Source: Streptomyces sp. CG 926
GTDB taxonomy: Bacteria; Actinomycetota; Actinomycetes; Streptomycetales; Streptomycetaceae
Length of the DNA stretch: 64,000 nt
NCBI RefSeq assembly: GCF_003148825.1
Contig: NZ_QGGZ01000003.1
Location: 434,001-498,000, forward strand
Direction of reading: 5' to 3'
Positions 50,564-59,509 of this stretch are shown here, piece by piece. A model generated the notes under the pieces. The model saw only the letters and a program-made list of their open reading frames with translations, was not told where the DNA came from and ran no database searches. The stretch's first letter is position 1. The number at the start of each line of letters is the position of its first letter. The position numbers and the translations under genes are program-made.

Positions 50564-51319
50564 GTGAGCGCGTACGAGCCGTCCCAGCTCCCGGGCCTCG
50601 AACTCCCCGGCCCGGTCTTCGCCCCACCCGCGCCCGGAGGCCTCCACTGGGAACGGCTGGCCGCGGAACTGAACACCGAGGGGGTGGCCGTGACCCCGCC
50701 GCTGCTGTCGCCCGAGCAGTGTGCGGAGCTACGGGAACTGTTCGACCACCCCACGGCCTTCCGCAGCACCGTGACCATGGCGCGGCACCGCTTCGGCGAG
50801 GGCCTCTACCGCTACTTCGCCTACCCGCTGCCCGAGATCGTCCAGGACCTGCGGGAGCGGCTGTACCCGCCGCTCGCCCTGATCGCCAACGAATGGGCCC
50901 GGCGGCTGGGGCAGCCGGCCTTCGCCCCCGACCACGAGGGACTGCTCGGGGCGTGCGCGGCCGCCGGTCAGCACCGCCCGACCCCGCTCCTGCTGCGGTA
51001 CGGGCGGGGCGGCTACAACTGCCTGCACCAGGACGTCTACGGCGACCTGACCTTCCCGCTCCAGGTGGCGATCATGCTCGACCGCCCGGACGAGGACTTC
51101 ACCGGCGGGGAGAGCGTGTTCGTCGAGCAGCGCCCGCGCGCGCAGTCCCGCCCGCTCGTCAGACGGCCGACCCAGGGCCAGGGCCTGATCTTCACGGTCG
51201 ACCACCGCCCGGTGCGCTCGGTACGCGGCTGGAGCCGGGTGACGCTGCGGCACGGCGTGAGCGCCGTCCTGAGCGGGGAGCGCCACGTACTGGGCGTCAT
51301 CTTCCACGACGCGCGCTAG
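50564..51319 (+). CDS. AlkB-like 2OG-Fe(II) oxygenase (Oxygenase-NA type), probable alkylation repair
   Basis: The 251-aa protein matches the PF09859-like dioxygenase family seen beside ada/ogt genes: TVTMARHRFGEGLYRYFAYPLP, RYGRGGYNCLHQDVYGDLTFPLQVAIML with metal ligands His155 and Asp157, and VRGWSRVTLRHGVSAVLSGERHVLGVIFHDA with the second His and Arg. It likely demethylates alkylated DNA bases. GTG 50564 is the start. A role in tailoring the product is possible, but pairing with ogt favours repair. Confidence 0.82.
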   Translation: MSAYEPSQLPGLELPGPVFAPPAPGGLHWERLAAELNTEGVAVTPPLLSPEQCAELRELFDHPTAFRSTVTMARHRFGEGLYRYFAYPLPEIVQDLRERLYPPLALIANEWARRLGQPAFAPDHEGLLGACAAAGQHRPTPLLLRYGRGGYNCLHQDVYGDLTFPLQVAIMLDRPDEDFTGGESVFVEQRPRAQSRPLVRRPTQGQGLIFTVDHRPVRSVRGWSRVTLRHGVSAVLSGERHVLGVIFHDAR

Positions 51320-51340
51320 GCGGCGGTCCTTCTATACCGG

Positions 51341-51386
51341 GAGGCGGCGGAATCAACCGGTCCGAGGACCCGGTTTCTGCCGCCTC
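51341..51386 (+). terminator. Branched hairpin after the oxygenase gene
   Basis: GAGGCGGC (51341-51348) pairs with GCCGCCTC (51379-51386) enclosing a second stem AACCGG/CCGGTT (51355-51360 and 51370-51375). It lies 22 bases after the stop and before the 213-base leader of the methyltransferase gene, suggesting the SznE/SznF genes have a separate promoter in 51387-51599. Confidence 0.5.
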
Positions 51387-51599
51387 GTTCCAGCGGACCG
51401 GCACGGCGGACGGTTCTCGCGGGTCAGCGTCCCGTACGGCGGTCCCGCGCCCGGCAGAACCGCCGCTCGCGCTGAAGTTCCGCTGGAGTTCCGCACCATC
51501 ACGTTTCCGTACGGTCGCCTTGCGACGGAGCGCCGATCTTGACGAGCCGTCGTGCACCTCGGCTGATCGGGCGGTCCAACGTGAGGAGCGGTGGCGAAC

Positions 51600-52685
51600 A
51601 TGCAGCACGTCCAGGGCGCACAGGTCGCGACATCAGGGCACGATCCCGGACCCGCCGGTCCGAGCCTGTCGCTCAACAGCTCTCAACACCGACTCATCAC
51701 CGCGTCCCTGCAATCGCTGGCGCAGGAGATGAACGACATCGCCGAGCAGGCGTCCGCGCTGCTCACGACACCGGCGGGCGGTCCGTCCACCGACTCCGAG
51801 GTCTTCACCCGGATCGCCCGCAGAACCGTTCCCCGCTGGCACTTCGCGATGCTGAACGACACCGAGCGCAACGACGCCCTGGCCGGCGCCTTGGCCCGGG
51901 GCATCCCGTCCGGGGCGACCGTGCTGGACATCGGCTCGGGGAGCGGGCTGCTCGCCATGGCGGCGGCCCGGGCCGGCGCTGCCCGCGTGATCACCTGCGA
52001 GATGAATCCGCTGCTCGCGGAGGTGGCCCGGCAGGTGATCGACGCCCACGGCTACAGCGACGTCATCACGGTGATCGGCAAGCCGTCGACCTCGCTGGAG
52101 ATCGGCCGTGACCTCGACGGCCCGGTGGACGTACTCGTCTCGGAGATCGTCGACTGCGGACTCATCGGGGAGGGCCTGCTGCCGTCGATCCGGCACGCGC
52201 GCCGGCACCTGCTGAAGCCCGGCGGGATCATGTTCCCCTCCGCGGCCCGGATCCTCGGCCGGCTGGTCAGCAGCGAGGACATCCTGCGGCTCAACCAGGT
52301 CACGACGGCGAGCGGCTTCGACGTCTCACTCATGAACACGCTGTCCACCCGCGGCCACCTCCCGGTGCGCCTGGGCACCTGGCCCCACCGGTTCCTGTCC
52401 GAGACCGCCACGGTCGTGGACTTCGACCTGGCCGAGGACCCCTTGGAGCCGGGGGAGCGCCAGATCGACCTCACCGCGAGCACCGACGGCGAGGCGCACG
52501 CCCTGGTCGTCTGGTTCGAGCTGGACATGGCGGCCGGCACCACACTGACCAACTCCCCGGAGAACACCCGCTCGCACTGGATGCAGGGCTGGGTCCCGCT
52601 GGAGAAGTCCGTCCCGGTGAAGGCGGGCGAGAGCGTCCCGCTCCGGCTCCGGTGGAGCGACTTCTCCCTCGGCGTGCACGTCTGA
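51600..52685 (+). CDS. sznE: SznE-type protein-arginine-methyltransferase-like enzyme acting on free L-arginine
   Basis: The 361-aa protein (ATG 51600, GAGGAG 11 bases upstream; GTG 51591 is too close) has the PRMT build: SAM motif VLDIGSGSGLLAMAAARAGA, acidic post-I CEMNPLL, the double-Glu loop SEIVDCGLIGEG with Glu spacing of nine, and a THW-type loop SHWMQGW. In streptozotocin biosynthesis SznE makes Nomega-methyl-L-arginine, substrate of SznF. The sznF homologue follows 71 bases later, so the same reaction is expected. Confidence 0.88.
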   Translation: MQHVQGAQVATSGHDPGPAGPSLSLNSSQHRLITASLQSLAQEMNDIAEQASALLTTPAGGPSTDSEVFTRIARRTVPRWHFAMLNDTERNDALAGALARGIPSGATVLDIGSGSGLLAMAAARAGAARVITCEMNPLLAEVARQVIDAHGYSDVITVIGKPSTSLEIGRDLDGPVDVLVSEIVDCGLIGEGLLPSIRHARRHLLKPGGIMFPSAARILGRLVSSEDILRLNQVTTASGFDVSLMNTLSTRGHLPVRLGTWPHRFLSETATVVDFDLAEDPLEPGERQIDLTASTDGEAHALVVWFELDMAAGTTLTNSPENTRSHWMQGWVPLEKSVPVKAGESVPLRLRWSDFSLGVHV

Positions 52686-52756
52686 CCCACACCTCCGGCG
52701 GGCCCACCCCGTACCGCCGGTCGTACCTCCTGCGCATCCGGACCAAGGAGAACGCA

Positions 52757-54172
52757 ATGAGTCACGTACCGCAGCACGTCCCGTTCGAACTCAGCGGCAC
52801 CGAACTGCGCGACGCGATCGTGCAGTACGCCACGAACCCGATCTTCCTCGACAACCTGGACTGGCAGAACGACGACAACCCCTACCGTCGCCAGCTGCGC
52901 CCGCAGGTCCTGCCGCACCTCGACTTCGACAAGGTGCCGGGCCGGGAGAACATCCTCGACTACACGAGCCTGGCCGTGCAGCGCCTGCTCACCTCCGTCT
53001 ACGAGGCCGACCTGGTGTTCTTCCCCAAGTCCGGCCTGGAGGGCAAGGAGGAGGACTTCCGCGCGTTCTACAGTCCGGCCAACCGGGCGCTCGGGGAGCG
53101 AATACGCCCGGCCCTGGAGCGGTACGCCTTCGGTTTCCTCGACGACGAGGTCGAGACGTCCGGGAAGTGGACCAGGGCGAGCCTGGACAGCTACCTCGAC
53201 TCGCTCGACATGGGCGGCGGTGAGGAGCTGTCACCGATCGAGGCCGCCGTCACCGGCTCCACCGATCCCGAGCGCGCCGCCCGCATGTGGCTGGTGCAGT
53301 TCGCCCCCGACTTCCTCTCCGAGGCGTCGCCGATGATGCGCAACGTCCTCGGCTACTACGGGCCGGTCCAGTCCGAATGGTTCAAGGTCGTCATCGACGA
53401 GTACGGCTACGGCGTGCACGACACCAAGCACAGCACGCTGTTCGAGCGGACCATGGAGTCCGTCGGCCTGAAGTCCGACCTCCACCGGTACTGGCAGTAC
53501 TACCTCAACAGCAGCCTGCTGCTGAACAACTACTTCCACTACCTGGGCAAGAACCACGAGCTGTTCTTCCGCTACGTCGGCGCCCTGTTCTACACGGAGA
53601 GCTCGCTCGTCGACTTCTGCCGGCGGGCCGACCGTCTGCTGCACGGCGTCTTCGGCGACTCCGTGGACACCACGTACTTCACCGAGCACGTGCACATCGA
53701 CCAGCACCACGGCCGGATGGCGCGCGAGAAGATCATCGCGCCGCTCATCGAGGCCCACGGCGAGGGGATCATCCCCGAGATCGTCCGGGGCATCGAGGAG
53801 TACCGGGTGCTGCTGGAGGTCGCCGACAAGGACTTCGTCGCGCAGATCTCCTGGATGGACGACCAGCCGGAGCTCAAGAAGCTGCACGGTCCCGTCTACG
53901 AGGCCATCAAGGAGGGCCGGGTCCAGGCGCCGGTGGCGCACCTGGTCGAGCCGTTCAACGAGCTCTCCAACACGCACTGCCACGAGGGCGACGAGCTCTG
54001 CCACATCGTCTCCGGGACCATGCGCTTCGAGAGCGGGCTCGGCTCGTCGCTGACGCTGGAGGCGGGCGAGGGAGTCGTGATCCGGCGCAACCGGCTGCAC
54101 GGCGCCGACATTCTGTCCGAGGAGTGCGTCTACGAGATCCACTCGGTGGGGGATTACCGCAAATGCCTGTAG
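52757..54172 (+). CDS. sznF: SznF-type N-nitrosourea-forming diiron and cupin metalloenzyme
   Basis: The 471-aa protein starts at ATG 52757, six bases after AAGGAG. It has an N-terminal dimerisation part, a heme-oxygenase-like diiron domain with Glu189, Glu215, His225, Glu281, His311, Asp315, His318, and a C-terminal cupin with His407, His409 and His448. These positions equal those known for SznF, which hydroxylates Nomega-methylarginine and rearranges it to an N-nitrosourea. All ligands being intact and the length identical, the same reaction is expected. It overlaps the Rieske gene by ten bases. Confidence 0.94.
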   Translation: MSHVPQHVPFELSGTELRDAIVQYATNPIFLDNLDWQNDDNPYRRQLRPQVLPHLDFDKVPGRENILDYTSLAVQRLLTSVYEADLVFFPKSGLEGKEEDFRAFYSPANRALGERIRPALERYAFGFLDDEVETSGKWTRASLDSYLDSLDMGGGEELSPIEAAVTGSTDPERAARMWLVQFAPDFLSEASPMMRNVLGYYGPVQSEWFKVVIDEYGYGVHDTKHSTLFERTMESVGLKSDLHRYWQYYLNSSLLLNNYFHYLGKNHELFFRYVGALFYTESSLVDFCRRADRLLHGVFGDSVDTTYFTEHVHIDQHHGRMAREKIIAPLIEAHGEGIIPEIVRGIEEYRVLLEVADKDFVAQISWMDDQPELKKLHGPVYEAIKEGRVQAPVAHLVEPFNELSNTHCHEGDELCHIVSGTMRFESGLGSSLTLEAGEGVVIRRNRLHGADILSEECVYEIHSVGDYRKCL

Positions 54173-54537
54173 TGAGCTTCCCGGTCGCGGGGCGGGAGAA
54201 CTGCGTGGTCGTCTCCGGGACGGCCTACGTCTACGCCACGGTCGACGGCCGCGGCTTCGTGATGAACGCCCAGTGTCCCCACCGCGGCGGCCCGCTCCAC
54301 CTGGCCGGTGTGACACCGGACGCCGGCCGGCTGATCTGCCCCTGGCACGACCGCAAGACGTCCGCGGCGCGGCTGCGGGGCGAGATCCCGGCCGTGCGGA
54401 CCGGGAACCGGGTCACGGCGGTCTTCCCCGACCGGCCCGCCCGCCCCGAGACGGCCCCGGCCGACGTATGCGGCCGCACCAGCCGTGAGTACCGGCCATT
54501 GTCGGCCGAACTCGCCCGCCCTGGTGCGGCGGTCTGA
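54163..54537 (+). CDS. Rieske-type ferredoxin coupled to SznF
   Basis: The 124-aa protein starts within the sznF end (ten-base overlap). It has a Rieske 2Fe-2S site: Cys38-x-His40 in QCPHRGG and Cys59-x2-His62 in CPWHDRKT. It has no oxygenase domain. The HDO diiron centre needs electrons for oxygen activation, so a dedicated ferredoxin translated with SznF is a good candidate donor. A strong hairpin follows, so sznE-sznF-Rieske may form one unit. Confidence 0.88.
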   Translation: MPVVSFPVAGRENCVVVSGTAYVYATVDGRGFVMNAQCPHRGGPLHLAGVTPDAGRLICPWHDRKTSAARLRGEIPAVRTGNRVTAVFPDRPARPETAPADVCGRTSREYRPLSAELARPGAAV

Positions 54538-54544
54538 TCCCATC

Positions 54545-54586
54545 CCGTTGCACCCGACGTCGCGGATCCGGCGTCGGGTGCAACGG
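54545..54586 (+). terminator. Strong hairpin after the Rieske gene
   Basis: A perfect 15-bp stem (54545-54559 against 54572-54586) with a 12-base loop starts eight bases after the stop codon. It likely ends or attenuates the sznE-sznF-Rieske transcript before the downstream ligase/exporter genes. Confidence 0.82.
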
Positions 54587-54660
54587 CCTGGACCGACCCG
54601 GTGTTCCACAGGTGGCGGCGCACCGGCCGAAGGCATCACGACGAACGAGGAGTGTGGACC

Positions 54661-55911
54661 ATGGCGTGGGACGGCGAGAAGCCGCTTCTGCTGCTGATCG
54701 GAAGCAGCGGTCAGCGCAGCAGGGAGTTCATTCTGCGGACGGTGAGCACGCGGTACGCGTTATGGCTCCTCCAGCCGGCACCGGTGAGCTGGGAGGACCC
54801 GTACGTCGTGGGCTCCACGGTCGTGGACAACACCGACCCGGACGCGCTGACGGCGGCCGCCCGGCAGGTGGCCGCCGAGCACGAGGTGGCCGGGGTGTTC
54901 TGCTACGACGAGGGGCTCGTCACCCCCGCCGCGCACGTGGCCCGGGCGCTCGGGCTGCCGGGCAACTCCCCCGAGTCCGTCATCGCCTGCCGGGACAAGG
55001 CCGCCACGCGGGCCGCGCTGGAGACGGCCCGGGTGCCCCAGCCGGCCTCGATCGGGGTCCGGTCCCTGGCCGAGGCCCGGGCGGCGGCGGAGAAGATCGG
55101 CTTCCCGGTCGTGCTGAAGCCGCGCGGGCTGGCCGGCGGGATGGGCGTGCGCAAGGCCGACGGTCCCGAGGACGTGGAGAGCGCCTACCGGGCGGCGTCC
55201 GGCGCCTCCTACCCCGGTGTGCCCGTCTTCGACGTGTCGGTGCTCGTCGAGGAGTTCGCCGACGGCCCCGAGATCAGCGTCGACGCGGTCTTCTTCGACG
55301 GGGAGTGCGTGCCGCTCGTCGTCGCCCGCAAGCAGGTCGGCCTGGCGCCCTTCTTCGAGGAGACGGGTCACGAGGTCGACGGCGCCGACCCGTTGCTGAC
55401 CGATCCCGAGCTGCTGGAGGCGCTGCGGGCCGCGCACACCGCCCTGGACTTCCACACCGGCGTCAGCCACACCGAGTTCCGCATCACCGCCGGCGGCCTG
55501 CGCCTGATGGAGGTCAACGCCCGCCTCGGCGGCGACATGATCCCCTACCTCGGGGAGCTCGCCACCGGCGTCGACGTCGCGATGGCGGCGGCGGACACCG
55601 CCGCGGGGGTCCGCCCGGACACCGAGGTCCGCCACCGCAAGGCCGCGGCCATAGCCTTCCTGTACCCGGACGAGGACATCGAGATCGACGCGGTGACCGT
55701 CCACGAGGACCGCTTCCCGGCCGATGTCCACAGCGCCGACGCGATGGCGGGTCCCGGCGCCGTGCTGCGTCTGCCGCCCCGCGGCTACATCTCCCGCTAC
55801 GCCCGCGTGATCGCCCTCGCCGACTCGGTCGAGCGGGCCCGCGCCGCCCTGCTGACCGCCCCCGAGATCGTGGAGATCGACTCCCGACCGGCGGAGGTAC
55901 CCGCTCCGTGA
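54661..55911 (+). CDS. ATP-grasp ligase C (paralogue of ligase A)
   Basis: The 416-aa protein has IGFPVVLKPRGLAGGMGV, VLVEEFADGPEISVDAVFFDG and LMEVNARLGGDMIPYLGELATGV, nearly the same layout as ligase A (38061-39323), including VGLAPFFEETGHEV. It should make an amide with an amino-acid-like carboxylate. Leu34 is a TTA codon (54760-54762), so translation depends on the bldA tRNA. ATG 54661 follows GAGGAG. The stop overlaps the exporter start by four bases. Confidence 0.86.
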   Translation: MAWDGEKPLLLLIGSSGQRSREFILRTVSTRYALWLLQPAPVSWEDPYVVGSTVVDNTDPDALTAAARQVAAEHEVAGVFCYDEGLVTPAAHVARALGLPGNSPESVIACRDKAATRAALETARVPQPASIGVRSLAEARAAAEKIGFPVVLKPRGLAGGMGVRKADGPEDVESAYRAASGASYPGVPVFDVSVLVEEFADGPEISVDAVFFDGECVPLVVARKQVGLAPFFEETGHEVDGADPLLTDPELLEALRAAHTALDFHTGVSHTEFRITAGGLRLMEVNARLGGDMIPYLGELATGVDVAMAAADTAAGVRPDTEVRHRKAAAIAFLYPDEDIEIDAVTVHEDRFPADVHSADAMAGPGAVLRLPPRGYISRYARVIALADSVERARAALLTAPEIVEIDSRPAEVPAP

Positions 55912-57194
55912 CGAACACCGGACACGACTCCCCGGAGGGCCGCAAGGCCGCCCGGCCGTCCGTCGTACAGACCCTGCGCGGGATCCCGGGACCGATCTGG
56001 CTGGTCCTGGTCGGCATGCTGATCAACCGGCTGGGCAATTTCCTCCAGATCTACCTGGTGCTCTACCTGACCGACAAGGGCTTCAGCACGTCCGCGGCCG
56101 CCTTCGCCCTCGGTGCGTACGGGGTGGGTTCGGTCGTCGGTGTCCTGGCGGGCGGCTCGATCTCGGACCGGGTCGGCTACGCGTGGACCATCGTCTCCTC
56201 CATGGCCCTGGCCGGCCTGCTCACCCTCAGCCTGGTCTTCCTCGACAGCCTGCCCGTGGTGATCGCGGTGGCCGCGGTGATCGGCATCGCCGCGCAGGCC
56301 TACCGGCCCGCCTCCTCGGCGCTGCTGGTGGAGGCGACCCCCGAGGAACACCACGTGATGGTGTTCGCGGTCTACCGCATGGCGTTCAACCTCGGCACGA
56401 CCGCGGGCCCGCTGCTGGGCGCCCTGCTCATCAGCTACTCGTACGACCTGATGTTCTACATCGACGCGGTGACCTCGGTCGGCTTCGCGCTCTTCGCCCT
56501 GGTCCTGGTCCGCACCGGGACGACCGACGGTCCCGGCACCCGGGATCCGCAGGCCGACGGCGCCTCGTACCTGGCCGTCCTGCGCGACCGGCGCTACCTG
56601 CTGTTCCTCCTGGCGCTGTTCCTCAACGCCGTCGTCTACATCCAGCACACCTCCGCGCTGCCGCTCCAGCTCAAGGCGGACGGCCACGGACCGACCTTCT
56701 ACTCCACCCTGCTCTCGCTGAACGCGGCCATGGTCATCTGCCTGGAGCTGCTGTTCACCAAGTACGTGCAGCACCTCCCCGGACGGTTCGCCGTCGCGCT
56801 GGGCGTCGGTCTGGTCGGCGTCGGCATGAACCTCTACGTGGCCGGTCCCGGCATGGCCATGTTCGTGATCGCGACGGTGGTCTGGACGGTCGGCGAGATG
56901 ATCGGCACCCCGACCGCCTCCGCCTGGCCCGGCAAGGTCGCCCCCGCGCACCTGCGGGGCCGCTACATCGCGGCCTCCGCCTTCCCGATGCAGATCGGCT
57001 ACGCGGTCGGCCCGGTGATCGGCATCGCGGCGTGGCAGGCCTCGGCCGCCTCCGTGTGGTGGCTGTGCGGAGCACTGACCGCCGTCGCCGTCGTCGTCAC
57101 CCTGATCGGCATGGTCGAGCCCCCTGCCGACAAGCGGCGGCCGGCCGCGGACGCCGAGGCGTCGGCCGCGCCGGCGCCCGCCGAAACACCCTGA
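55908..57194 (+). CDS. MFS transporter 2
   Basis: The 428-aa protein has about twelve helices and the MFS loop motif GGSISDRVGYAW, with an Ala-rich cytoplasmic tail. It differs in subfamily from MFS transporter 1. The GTG start overlaps the ligase C stop (GTGA), so both are co-translated. Export of the toxic product is the likely job. Confidence 0.88.
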   Translation: MTNTGHDSPEGRKAARPSVVQTLRGIPGPIWLVLVGMLINRLGNFLQIYLVLYLTDKGFSTSAAAFALGAYGVGSVVGVLAGGSISDRVGYAWTIVSSMALAGLLTLSLVFLDSLPVVIAVAAVIGIAAQAYRPASSALLVEATPEEHHVMVFAVYRMAFNLGTTAGPLLGALLISYSYDLMFYIDAVTSVGFALFALVLVRTGTTDGPGTRDPQADGASYLAVLRDRRYLLFLLALFLNAVVYIQHTSALPLQLKADGHGPTFYSTLLSLNAAMVICLELLFTKYVQHLPGRFAVALGVGLVGVGMNLYVAGPGMAMFVIATVVWTVGEMIGTPTASAWPGKVAPAHLRGRYIAASAFPMQIGYAVGPVIGIAAWQASAASVWWLCGALTAVAVVVTLIGMVEPPADKRRPAADAEASAAPAPAETP

Positions 57195-57256
57195 GCCCCC
57201 TCCCCCGTGCCGCGGTTCTCCGGCACGCCGTGATCCGGAAGTGAGCGAAGCTGCCC

Positions 57257-58216
57257 ATGGCCTACGCAGACGGCATCGAGAATTTCGTGAAGACCGTCGA
57301 CGGCGCCCTGCCGCCGGACTTCTACACCTACCCCGTCGAACGACAGCGCGCCCTGTACGACGGGCTGACCGAGGTCCTCCCGATCCCCGTGCCCGAGGGC
57401 GTGACCCACCGGGACGCGAGCGTCACCCACGGCGGACGGACCGCCCGGATCCGCATCTACGAGCCGGCCCGGCGCACGGGCGACGCCGTGCTGTTCTACA
57501 TACGCGGCGGCGGCTTCGTCATCGGCTCCCTGCACAGCCACCACAGCCTCGTCGCCGAACTCGCCGACCGCACCGGCCTGGTGGCGATCGCCCTCGACTT
57601 CGGCATGGCCCCGGAGAACCCGCACCCCGGCCCGCTGGAGGACTGTTACGCCGGACTGTGCGGCACGCTGGCCGACCTGCCCGCCCTCGGCCTCGACGGC
57701 ATCGACCCCGAGGGCGCGGTGCTCTGCGGGGAGAGCTCCGGGGCCAACATGGCCGTCGTCCTCTCGATGATCGCCCGCGACCGGGGCGGCCCCCGGCTGC
57801 GCGGCCAGGCGGTCATCAGCCCGGTGCTCGACTTCACCCGCTGGCGGCACGGCGGCGAGGACGCCCCGCTGCTCTCCGGCGGGGAGATGGAGTTCTACAC
57901 GGCCTGCTACTGCCCCGAACCCGGGCAGGCGGAACTCCCGTACGTCTCCCCGCTGCTCACCGGCACCTTCCACGACCTGCCGCCCGCGTACGTGGTGGGC
58001 TGCGAGATGGACTCGCTGCGCGTGGACGCCGAGAAGTACACCGCCCGACTGCGCCAGAACGGCACCCCGGTGACGTACGTGATGGAAGAGGGGATGGTGC
58101 ACGCCCCGGTGCGCGCCCGCCGGATCAGCGAGCCGGCCGGGCAGTTCTTCGCGCGCTACTGCGACGCCGTCGCCGCCCTCGCGGCCGGAGAGGCGGTCGA
58201 CCGTGACGCGCGCTGA
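57257..58216 (+). CDS. Alpha/beta-hydrolase (HSL-type esterase)
   Basis: The 319-aa protein has the hormone-sensitive-lipase layout: oxyanion stretch YIRGGGFVIGS (an Arg in place of the usual His of HGGG), nucleophile Ser160 in CGESSGAN, an Asp in GCEMDSLRVDAEK and His in GMVHAP. It may hydrolyse an ester or amide in the pathway, or release a protected product. It overlaps ligase D by 14 bases. Substrate unknown. Confidence 0.85.
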   Translation: MAYADGIENFVKTVDGALPPDFYTYPVERQRALYDGLTEVLPIPVPEGVTHRDASVTHGGRTARIRIYEPARRTGDAVLFYIRGGGFVIGSLHSHHSLVAELADRTGLVAIALDFGMAPENPHPGPLEDCYAGLCGTLADLPALGLDGIDPEGAVLCGESSGANMAVVLSMIARDRGGPRLRGQAVISPVLDFTRWRHGGEDAPLLSGGEMEFYTACYCPEPGQAELPYVSPLLTGTFHDLPPAYVVGCEMDSLRVDAEKYTARLRQNGTPVTYVMEEGMVHAPVRARRISEPAGQFFARYCDAVAALAAGEAVDRDAR

Positions 58217-59498
58217 GCGGATCCCCGACGCACCGCAGGGCCCCTGCGTGATCGTCGACCCGTACTCCTCGGGGGCCCTGTTCGCCCAGGCACTGGCCGA
58301 CCACGGCGTCCCGGTGATGGCGGTGGTCACCGGCCCCCGGCCCCCGGAGGCCTACGCCGGCTCCTACCGGCCGCAGGACTTCCCCGAGATCATCGTCCAC
58401 GAGGGCGACCTGGAGTCCGTCGTGGAACGGCTGCGGGCGTTGGACCCGCGCTGCGTCGTGGCGGGCTGCGAGTCCGGGGTGGAACTGGCCGAACGGCTCG
58501 CCCCGCTCGTGACGCCCGAGCGGTGCAACGTACCCGAACTCGCCGACGCCCGCCGGGACAAGAGCAGCATGGCGGCCGCCGTCGCGGCGGCCGGCCTGCC
58601 GGTCATCCCCCAGCTGTGCACCGACGACGCCGACGAGGTGGCGGCCTGGCTGGAGCGCGAGGGCCTGGCCGGGGCGGACCTGGTCGTCAAACCGCCCAAG
58701 AGCGCCAGCACCGACGGTGTGATCAAGCTGGTCGGCGGCGAGGACTGGCGGGCGGTGTTCGCGCGCCAGCTCGGCCGGGTCAACCAGTTCGGCGAGGTCG
58801 ACGACCGGCTCCTGGTCCAGAAGTTCGTCACCGGCACCGAATACGTGATCGACACCTTCAGCCACGACGGCAAGCACGCCGTGGTCGACGTGTGCGCCTA
58901 CCGCAAGGTCGACAACGGACCGCACATGGCCGTCTACGACACCATGCGATGGCTCCCCCCGGACGATCCGGCCCTGCCCGGCCTCACCGAGTACGTCTTC
59001 GGCGTCCTGGACGCGGTGGGGTTGCGCTTCGGCTCGGCCCACGTCGAGGTGATGGGGACGGCGGAGGGACCGCTGCTCATCGAGCTCGGTGCCCGGCCGC
59101 ACGGCGGCGGGCAGCCGCGCTTCAACCGCCACGCCACCGGCGACAGCCAGATCGACCGGACCGTGCGCTGGCTGACCGGGGGCGAACTCCCGCAGGGCTA
59201 CGAGCTGCTCGTCCACCAGATGTGCGTCTTCCACATCGCGCCCCGCTCCGGGACCGTCAGCGGCACCGCCGCCCTGGACTCGGTCCGTGACCTCCCCAGC
59301 CACCACTTCTCGATCCAGAACCTGACCGACGGCGACCACGTCCCCGCCACCCGGGACCTGGTCGACAGCCTCAACTTCGGATTCGTGATCCTCGCCCACC
59401 CCGACGCCGAACAGATCCAGCGGGACTACGAGGCCGTCCGGGCCGCGGAGCGCCTGCTTTCCATCGAGGAGCAGCGATCAACACCGCCGCTTTCCTGA
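58203..59498 (+). CDS. ATP-grasp ligase D
   Basis: The 431-aa protein is a fourth full ATP-grasp enzyme, of the kind with the C-terminal motif HVEVMGTAEGPLLIELGARPHGGGQPRF, as in L-amino-acid ligases. Other motifs are ADLVVKPPKSASTDGVIKL and LLVQKFVTGTEYVIDTFSHDG. GTG 58203 starts inside the esterase end. It may join the nitrosourea- or hydrazine-containing unit to an amino acid. It overlaps the possible extended LysE start. Confidence 0.86.
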   Translation: MTRAERIPDAPQGPCVIVDPYSSGALFAQALADHGVPVMAVVTGPRPPEAYAGSYRPQDFPEIIVHEGDLESVVERLRALDPRCVVAGCESGVELAERLAPLVTPERCNVPELADARRDKSSMAAAVAAAGLPVIPQLCTDDADEVAAWLEREGLAGADLVVKPPKSASTDGVIKLVGGEDWRAVFARQLGRVNQFGEVDDRLLVQKFVTGTEYVIDTFSHDGKHAVVDVCAYRKVDNGPHMAVYDTMRWLPPDDPALPGLTEYVFGVLDAVGLRFGSAHVEVMGTAEGPLLIELGARPHGGGQPRFNRHATGDSQIDRTVRWLTGGELPQGYELLVHQMCVFHIAPRSGTVSGTAALDSVRDLPSHHFSIQNLTDGDHVPATRDLVDSLNFGFVILAHPDAEQIQRDYEAVRAAERLLSIEEQRSTPPLS

Positions 59499-59509
59499 TC
59501 AGTTCCCTG

